From assembly GCA_018261615.1 (NCBI GenBank), contig JAGTSE010000002.1:62001-126000 (forward strand): a DNA stretch of 64,000 bases, read 5' to 3'. Positions 58,222 through 64,000 of this stretch are shown piece after piece (positions within the stretch are counted from its first letter, which is position 1; each line of letters begins with the position of its first letter). The stretch comes from Pseudomonadota bacterium. Lineage in GTDB: Bacteria > Pseudomonadota > Gammaproteobacteria > Enterobacterales > Enterobacteriaceae. Below the pieces are notes generated by a model. It had not been told where the DNA came from and made no database searches. It saw only the letters and a program-made list of their open reading frames with translations. The position numbers and the translations under genes were made by a program.

Positions 58222-59475
58222 TTACGCGTAAACCGGGAAGCGCGCGCAGATATCCAGCACTTTCTGTTTGGTGCGCTCAATAACCGCTTCGTCATTGATG
58301 CTGTCCAGCACGTCACACATCCAGCCAGCCAGTTCTTTCACTTCCGCTTCTTTAAAACCGCGGCGAGTCACTGCCGGGCTGCCGATACGGATACCAGAGG
58401 TAACGAACGGGCTCTTCGGATCGTTCGGTACGCTGTTTTTGTTAACGGTGATGTTCGCACGGCCCAGCGCTGCATCAGCTTCTTTACCGGTCAGGTTTTT
58501 GTCCACCAGATCCAGCAGGAACAGGTGGTTTTCAGTACCGCCAGACACCACTTTGTAACCACGGTTCAGGAACACTTCCACCATCGCTTTGGCGTTTTTA
58601 GCGACCTGCTGCTGGTAAACTTTAAACTCTGGCTCCATTGCTTCTTTCAGCGCCACCGCTTTACCGGCGATCACGTGCATCAACGGGCCACCCTGCGCAC
58701 TTGGGAAAACAGAGGAGTTCAGTTTTTTGTACAGCTCTTCGCTACCGCCTTTCGCCAGGATCAGGCCACCGCGCGGGCCAGCCAGGGTTTTGTGGGTGGT
58801 GGTGGTCACAACGTGCGCATGCGGAACCGGGTTCGGGTAAACACCTGCGGCGATCAGACCCGCAACGTGTGCCATGTCAACGAACAGGTAAGCACCGATG
58901 CTGTCGGCGATTTCACGCATTTTTGCCCAGTCAACGATACCTGAGTAAGCAGAGAAACCACCGATAATCATCTTCGGTTTGTGCTCTTTCGCCTGCTTCG
59001 CCATGTCTTCGTAGTCAATTTTACCGGACTCATCAATACCGTAAGGGATGATGTTGTACAGTTTGCCAGAGAAGTTAACCGGGGAGCCATGAGTCAGGTG
59101 ACCGCCCTGCGCCAGGTTCATACCCAGAACGGTATCGCCCGGTTGCAGCAGCGCAGTGTAGACCGCAAAGTTCGCCTGCGAGCCGGAGTGCGGCTGCACG
59201 TTGGCGTAATCCGCGCCAAACAGCTCTTTTGCACGATCAATAGCCAACTGCTCAACAATATCCACGTATTCGCAACCGCCGTAGTAACGTTTGCCCGGAT
59301 AGCCTTCAGCATATTTGTTCGTCAGCTGAGAACCCTGAGCCTGCATCACACGCGGGCTGGTGTAGTTTTCGGAGGCGATCAGTTCAATGTGCTCTTCCTG
59401 ACGTACTTTCTCTTGCTCCATAGCCTGCCATAATTCGGCATCATAATCGGCAATGTTCATTTCACGTTTTAACAT
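58222..59475 (-). CDS. glyA: Serine hydroxymethyltransferase
   Basis: GlyA interconverts serine and glycine, providing one-carbon units to folate. The 417-residue product starts [16 protein letters not shown]; two codons upstream are also open. The PLP site is [17 protein letters not shown], with Lys near 229. [10 protein letters not shown] has the stacking His126, with Gln at 123 where K-12 has His. The substitutions resemble Salmonella/Citrobacter. A PurR box lies upstream at 59588. Confidence 0.98.
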   Translation of the reverse strand: MLKREMNIADYDAELWQAMEQEKVRQEEHIELIASENYTSPRVMQAQGSQLTNKYAEGYPGKRYYGGCEYVDIVEQLAIDRAKELFGADYANVQPHSGSQANFAVYTALLQPGDTVLGMNLAQGGHLTHGSPVNFSGKLYNIIPYGIDESGKIDYEDMAKQAKEHKPKMIIGGFSAYSGIVDWAKMREIADSIGAYLFVDMAHVAGLIAAGVYPNPVPHAHVVTTTTHKTLAGPRGGLILAKGGSEELYKKLNSSVFPSAQGGPLMHVIAGKAVALKEAMEPEFKVYQQQVAKNAKAMVEVFLNRGYKVVSGGTENHLFLLDLVDKNLTGKEADAALGRANITVNKNSVPNDPKSPFVTSGIRIGSPAVTRRGFKEAEVKELAGWMCDVLDSINDEAVIERTKQKVLDICARFPVYA

Positions 59476-59587
59476 CCGCATCTCCTGACTCAGCTAACAA
59501 AACAACTCTTTTCGAAGGCCCAATTTGGGGAACGGCTCACAGTATAACTGATTAATAACCCGATAACAGGTCTTGACAAAGGTTTTT

Positions 59588-59603
59588 ACGCAAACGTTTG
59601 GCT
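59588..59603 (-). promoter_or_regulatory. PurR operator of glyA
   Basis: ACGCAAACGTTTGGCT fits the PurR box with 15 of 16 bases like the consensus. PurR control of glyA is established in E. coli. The 313-bp glyA-hmp gap also holds the NsrR site at 59739 and no further gene. Confidence 0.85.
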
Positions 59604-59738
59604 CCGCACCAGGCAAGGGTTTGAGCGATAATGCCATCCGGCGAGAAAACGGATTTCTTTTCAGGTTTGTGATGCAAGTTATTCACGTTCAAATCCCTTT
59701 ACATTGTCGGCTCTTTACAAGCCTGTGCGCTGCGCCAT

Positions 59739-59761
59739 AAGATACATTTAAAATACAATTT
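59739..59761 (+). promoter_or_regulatory. NsrR operator of hmp
   Basis: Half sites AAGATACATTT and AAATACAATTT separated by one base match the 11-1-11 palindrome bound by the nitric-oxide sensor NsrR. It lies 28 bp before the hmp ATG, so it overlaps the promoter. Confidence 0.75.
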
Positions 59762-59788
59762 TAAAGATTAACCAAAAAAGGAAGCCCC

Positions 59789-60973
59789 ATGCTCAACGCC
59801 CAAACCATCGCAACGGTAAAAGCCACCCTTCCCCTGCTGGCTGCGACCGGCCCTAAACTGACCGCCCATTTTTATGACCGCATGTTTACGCATAATCCGG
59901 AGCTGAAAGAGATCTTCAATATGAGCAATCAGCGCAACGGCGATCAGCGTGAAGCGCTGTTCAATGCTATTGCCGCGTATGCCAGCAATATTGATAATCT
60001 CGTCTCCCTGCTACCTGCGGTGGAAAAAATCGCCCAGAAACACACCAGTTTCCAGATCCAGCCAGAGCAGTACAACATCGTTGGCGCACATCTGCTGGCG
60101 ACGCTGGATGAGATGTTCAGCCCGGGCGAGGAAGTACTGGATGCATGGGGAAAAGCCTACGGCGTGCTGGCGGGCGTCTTTATCAATCGCGAAGCGCAAA
60201 TCTATAGTGAGCACGCAGAAAAAACCGGCGGCTGGCAAGGTACTCGTGCTTTCCGTCTGCGTGAAAAAATCCCGCAGAGCGCGTTGATCACCAGTTTTGA
60301 ATTTGAACCTGTCGATGGCCTGCCGGTTGCGGATTATCAGCCGGGACAATATCTCGGCATCTGGCTGAAGCCGGAAGGTTTTGCTCACCAGGAGATTCGT
60401 CAGTACTCACTGACCCACCAGCCAAATGGCAAAACGTACCGCATCGCCGTGAAACGCGAAGCGGGCGGCCAGGTTTCCGAATGGCTGCACGACGAAGCAA
60501 AACCGGGCGATATCGTCCATCTGGCCGCGCCTGCCGGGGATTTCTTTATGGCTATTCCGGGCACTACACCGGTAACGCTGATTTCTGCCGGTGTCGGCCA
60601 GACGCCGATGCTGGCGATGCTGGATCATCTGGCCAAAACGCAGCATGGTGCGCAGGTTAACTGGTTCCACGCCGCGCTTGATGGTCAGGTTCATGCTTTT
60701 GCTGAGGAAGTCAGCCAGCTTGGCGCTTCACTCAACGACTTCTACCAGCATGTCTGGTACCAGCAGCCGCAGGCGGCCGATCGCGGTCGTTTTCACAGTG
60801 AAGGGTTAATGGATTTAACAGCGCTGGAAGGTAAGTTCAGCGACCCGGCGATGGAGTTTTATCTGTGTGGCCCGGTCGGGTTTATGCAGTTTGCCGCCCA
60901 ACAGCTTGTGGCATTCGGCATTGCCAAAGAGAAGATTCACTACGAATGCTTTGGCCCGCATAAAGTGTTGTAA
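59789..60973 (+). CDS. hmp: Flavohaemoglobin Hmp (nitric oxide dioxygenase)
   Basis: Hmp detoxifies NO to nitrate with oxygen and NAD(P)H. The 394-residue protein has a globin domain (residues 1-136) with the proximal His in [16 protein letters not shown] (near 85). An FAD-binding domain has QYLGIWLKP and [19 protein letters not shown]. The NAD domain has [17 protein letters not shown] and ends [17 protein letters not shown] precedes the ATG. It is divergent from glyA. Confidence 0.97.
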   Translation: MLNAQTIATVKATLPLLAATGPKLTAHFYDRMFTHNPELKEIFNMSNQRNGDQREALFNAIAAYASNIDNLVSLLPAVEKIAQKHTSFQIQPEQYNIVGAHLLATLDEMFSPGEEVLDAWGKAYGVLAGVFINREAQIYSEHAEKTGGWQGTRAFRLREKIPQSALITSFEFEPVDGLPVADYQPGQYLGIWLKPEGFAHQEIRQYSLTHQPNGKTYRIAVKREAGGQVSEWLHDEAKPGDIVHLAAPAGDFFMAIPGTTPVTLISAGVGQTPMLAMLDHLAKTQHGAQVNWFHAALDGQVHAFAEEVSQLGASLNDFYQHVWYQQPQAADRGRFHSEGLMDLTALEGKFSDPAMEFYLCGPVGFMQFAAQQLVAFGIAKEKIHYECFGPHKVL

Positions 60974-60978
60974 GTCAG

Positions 60979-61005
60979 TTTCCCTCACCCGCGGGGTGAG
61001 GGAAA
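60979..61005. terminator. Terminator between hmp and glnB
   Basis: A 12-bp perfect stem (TTTCCCTCACCC / GGGTGAGGGAAA) with a short loop lies between the two converging genes, with As on the right side that serve as T-run for glnB. Confidence 0.85.
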
Positions 61006-61009
61006 AACA

Positions 61010-61357
<348 letters not shown>

Positions 61358-61422
61358 TTACACGCCCTTACCAGCCTGCTGCATCGTAATCGGTTGTTCA
61401 CAGTAGCATAATCATTTCGCCA

Positions 61423-62760
61423 TTACTCTTTAAAGTCGTTGGCGTCCAGCTCATGTCGGGAGAGCAATTTGTAGAACTCGGTGCGGTTGCGCCCCGCCAT
61501 ACGGGCAGCATGTGTCACATTGCCTTTGGTGATTTGCAGCAGCTTGCGCAGGTAGTTGAGTTCAAATTGATTGCGCGCTTCAACAAAGGTCGGCAGTGCG
61601 GTGTTTTCACCCTCCAACGCCTGCTCAACCAGCGCGTCGCTGATCACCGGCGATGAGGTCAGCGCTACACATTGCTCAATCACGTTCACCAACTGGCGCA
61701 CATTACCAGGCCAGGAAGCGGTCATTAAGCGCTTCATCGCATCGGTAGAAAAGGCGCGCACAAAGGGTTTATGCCGATCCGCAGCCTGGCGCAGCAGGTG
61801 ATTGGCCAGCAGAGGAATATCTTCCGCGCGCTCGGCCAGCGCCGGCAGCTTGAGGCTCACCACATTCAGGCGATAGTAAAGATCTTCGCGGAATTCGCCA
61901 CGCGCCATCGCTTTCGGCAAGTCCCGGTGCGTCGCCGAAATAATGCGTACATTAATATCAATATCGCGGTTGCTGCCGAGCGGACGTACTTTGCGCTCCT
62001 GCAATACACGCAACAGCTTGACTTGCAATGGGATCGGCATATCGCCAATCTCATCAAGAAACAGAGTGCCGCCCTCTGCGGCCTGGAACAGACCTTCACG
62101 GCTGCTGACCGCGCCGGTAAACGCGCCGCGCGCGTGACCAAATAGCTCCGACTCCAGCAACTGCTCCGGCAGTGCGCCACAGTTAATGGCGATAAATGCG
62201 CTTTTGCTGCGCGGGCTGGCATTGTGGATGGCCTGTGCCAGAACCTCTTTGCCGGTTCCGCTCTGGCCATTAATCAGCACGCTCACATCCGATTGCGCCA
62301 CCATGCGCGCCTGCTCGAGCAGACGCAACATCAGCGGACTACGGGTCACAATGGTTTCGTGCCACTGATCGTCACTGGCGGAACCGCTATGTTCCAGTGC
62401 ATCATCGATGGCTTTATACAGCGCATCTTTATCCACCGGCTTGGTCAGGAAACTGAAAACGCCCTGCTGGGTGGCGGCCACAGCATCAGGGATCGAACCG
62501 TGCGCCGTCAGGATAATCACCGGCATTCCCGGCTGCACGCGCTGGATCTCCGCAAAAAGCTGCATGCCATCCATCTCATCCATGCGCAAATCGCTGATCA
62601 CCAGATCGACCTTTTCCCTCGCGAGAATGCGTAACCCTTCCTGTCCGCTTTCTGCGGTGACGACGCTGTAGCCTTCGCTGGTGAGGCGCAGCCCCAGCAG
62701 TTTCAGCAATCCAGGATCGTCGTCCACCAACAACAAGTGGGCAGGTTTACGGCTGGTCAT
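61423..62760 (-). CDS. glrR: Response regulator GlrR (sigma-54 activator)
   Basis: GlrR is the sigma-54-dependent activator of the GlrKR system, which controls the glmY small RNA and rpoE in E. coli. The 445-residue protein has a receiver domain with the phospho-acceptor Asp in LVISDLRMDEMDG (near 57). An AAA+ domain follows with Walker A NGQSGTGKEV and the sigma-54 contact GAFTGAVS, and then a Fis-like C-terminal helix-turn-helix (NVTHAARMAGRNRTEFYKLL). It overlaps qseG by four bases. Confidence 0.97.
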   Translation of the reverse strand: MTSRKPAHLLLVDDDPGLLKLLGLRLTSEGYSVVTAESGQEGLRILAREKVDLVISDLRMDEMDGMQLFAEIQRVQPGMPVIILTAHGSIPDAVAATQQGVFSFLTKPVDKDALYKAIDDALEHSGSASDDQWHETIVTRSPLMLRLLEQARMVAQSDVSVLINGQSGTGKEVLAQAIHNASPRSKSAFIAINCGALPEQLLESELFGHARGAFTGAVSSREGLFQAAEGGTLFLDEIGDMPIPLQVKLLRVLQERKVRPLGSNRDIDINVRIISATHRDLPKAMARGEFREDLYYRLNVVSLKLPALAERAEDIPLLANHLLRQAADRHKPFVRAFSTDAMKRLMTASWPGNVRQLVNVIEQCVALTSSPVISDALVEQALEGENTALPTFVEARNQFELNYLRKLLQITKGNVTHAARMAGRNRTEFYKLLSRHELDANDFKE

Positions 62761-63473
62761 GGTTTCACATCCTCCTGAGTCGCATCCGTTTTCGGCGTGT
62801 GAATATTATCGGGCAGATCGGTAGCGGCAGGTTTGCTGCGCGTGGAAAGACGGCGCTCAATATCGGTAAGGGTTTCCAGTTTGCGCGTGGTCGTTTCCAG
62901 TTGTTCACGCAGGAACTGCTGCTGCTGACGCAGACTATCCAGCTCGCTGTCAGTGGATTGCTGAAGTTTACCGTAGCGGCTGCGCTCATCGGCAAGCTGC
63001 AATTTCGAGGCTTCGCCGTCGCGCCAGAGCTGAAAGATCGGACGAACTTGTGCCGGGATAACCGGGCTCAGGGCGTCCAGCTTATCGTTATACTCCCGAC
63101 GTTCCAGCGGCGAAATCTTCGCGCTGGAGAGCAAAATACCGCGCCGGAAAGTGGCCTGCCAGCTTTCATCGGACCATGAGCGCGCTTCTGAACGCGCTGT
63201 CGCTGGCGCTAAACGCTGGGCGCAATCCATACTCCGCAGCCAGTAGAGTGGGTTATTGTCAACGTCCGGTCCCGATAACGACCAGATATCCTCACAGTCC
63301 GTTGCCAGGAAATCCGCCAGTTGATGGTCAGGGAGTCTTACTTCCTGATCATCATGAATGGCGCTTTGCGGCTTCTGCGTCACGCAGCCCGCCAGTAACA
63401 GGCAGGGAAGCGTGCAAAGCCAGACGTTTTGCTGTGTCACCGCGTTAACCACGCGGGAAAAGAGATGCGACAT
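62757..63473 (-). CDS. qseG: Outer-membrane lipoprotein QseG (GlrKR accessory)
   Basis: QseG interacts with GlrK and is needed for its activity. The product has 238 residues from MSHLFSRVVN; an ATG seven codons earlier overlaps the glrK stop and is an alternative. A lipoprotein signal with lipobox LLAGC is seen. The C-terminal part is coiled-coil-rich (LDSLRQQQQFLREQLE, TTRKLETLTDIERRLS). It is more variable than its neighbours. Confidence 0.9.
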   Translation of the reverse strand: MSHLFSRVVNAVTQQNVWLCTLPCLLLAGCVTQKPQSAIHDDQEVRLPDHQLADFLATDCEDIWSLSGPDVDNNPLYWLRSMDCAQRLAPATARSEARSWSDESWQATFRRGILLSSAKISPLERREYNDKLDALSPVIPAQVRPIFQLWRDGEASKLQLADERSRYGKLQQSTDSELDSLRQQQQFLREQLETTTRKLETLTDIERRLSTRSKPAATDLPDNIHTPKTDATQEDVKP

Positions 63474-63493
63474 ACTCACCAGATATAGATTCA

Positions 63494-64000
63494 TTAAATG
63501 GATTTTTCCAGCGTATTAAGCGGTAACTCAATACGGAAACAGACATCGGCTTTGCCGTCCGCCACCAATTGCAGCTCACCCTGCATACGGCGGAGGCAAT
63601 CTCTGGCAATACTTAACCCTAATCCGCTTCCTTTCACCGCCCCTTTTCTTTGGTGGCTTCCCTGAAAGAAAGGTTCAAAAATCATCTCTCGTTCGCTTTC
63701 AGGGATCGGCGTACCAGTATTTGCCACCTCAATACAAAGCCGGTTATCGGCTGTAAAACTGCGCAGATAAATGGTACCGGATTCAGCACCATAGTGCACC
63801 GCGTTGGAGTAAAGATTATCCAGCACGCTCATCAACAGCATGGGTTCAGCCTGGCAGCTTGCTGCATCCAGCGCGATCTCGGTATGCATCATTTTAGCTC
63901 GTGCCGGTAAACTGTGAGCGGAGATCACCATATCAATCAACGGTTCCAGCGCCACTTGTTCCAGTTCGACAGCGCCATCCGCCAGTTTGCGATTGTAATC
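63494..64000 (-). CDS. glrK: Sensor histidine kinase GlrK, C-terminal part (5' end outside window)
   Basis: The visible 169 residues are the end of the dimerisation domain and the ATPase domain: SVLDNLYSNAVHYG (N box), VANTGTPIPESER (G1), IFEPFFQGSHQ (F box) and GSGLGLSIARDCLRR (G2). The frame is open through the right edge and has no true start inside the window; the GTG near 63955 is internal. GlrK phosphorylates GlrR. Confidence 0.95.
   Translation of the reverse strand, partial: DYNRKLADGAVELEQVALEPLIDMVISAHSLPARAKMMHTEIALDAASCQAEPMLLMSVLDNLYSNAVHYGAESGTIYLRSFTADNRLCIEVANTGTPIPESEREMIFEPFFQGSHQRKGAVKGSGLGLSIARDCLRRMQGELQLVADGKADVCFRIELPLNTLEKSI

Overview
The window is chromosomal DNA of an enterobacterium close to Escherichia, Citrobacter and Salmonella. 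Gene order from hda to glrK follows the E. coli K-12 backbone, and most proteins differ from the K-12 homologues (compared from memory) by only a few residues in length. YfgF and GlyA look less like K-12 and more like the Citrobacter/Salmonella side. The species is not settled. No rRNA, tRNA, CRISPR array or intact insertion sequence was seen.

Backbone, left to right. hda (5' part), uraA-upp (uracil uptake and salvage), purMN (purine synthesis, PurR box), ppk-ppx (polyphosphate), yfgF (phosphodiesterase with an FNR-type promoter) and yfgG occupy 1-11.2 kb. guaBA, xseA, yfgJ and der-bamB-yfgM-hisS-ispG-rodZ-rlmN-ndk follow (16-34 kb). Next come pbpC-yfhM, sseA, sseB and pepB, then the isc operon iscRSUA-hscBA-fdx-iscX with two tandem IscR sites. 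trmJ, suhB, csiE, hcaT, glyA, hmp, glnB and glrR-qseG-glrK (5' end of glrK outside the window) close the region.

Accessory segments sit at backbone joints. (1) 11.2-15.9 kb, between yfgG and guaA, is a graveyard of mobile and conflict genes. It holds two SUKH-type immunity remnants, an XRE repressor with two pairs of palindromic operators, an intact and a frameshifted Ner/Nlp-like gene, and two tandem controller-type (C protein) regulators each with its own C-box. A broken gene with a PD-(D/E)xK-like core, a DUF4225 protein tail-to-tail with a two-helix membrane protein, and a phage-integrase remnant at the 3' end of guaA complete it. (2) 20.7-22.1 kb is a protealysin-type M4 metalloprotease with its emfourin-like inhibitor. 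(3) 22.3-24.8 kb is a coupled DUF3289-DUF943 pair plus an Icd/Ash-like satellite-phage fragment, flanked by GTAC-centred palindromes. (4) 52.6-54.2 kb is a nickel/cobalt NicO transporter with a DUF1007 periplasmic protein, where K-12 has yfhR. (5) 56.8-58.2 kb is rcnR-rcnA with three RcnR-type operators, where K-12 has the hca and yph genes. rcnA has lost four residues of its most conserved membrane signature.

Two themes stand out. Nickel/cobalt handling recurs at yfgG, nicO-DUF1007 and rcnRA. Candidate toxin/immunity or protease/inhibitor pairs recur at DUF4225/two-TM, DUF3289/DUF943, the SUKH remnants and protealysin/emfourin. The least explained piece is the DUF4225 pair, whose layout resembles pore-forming colicin loci.
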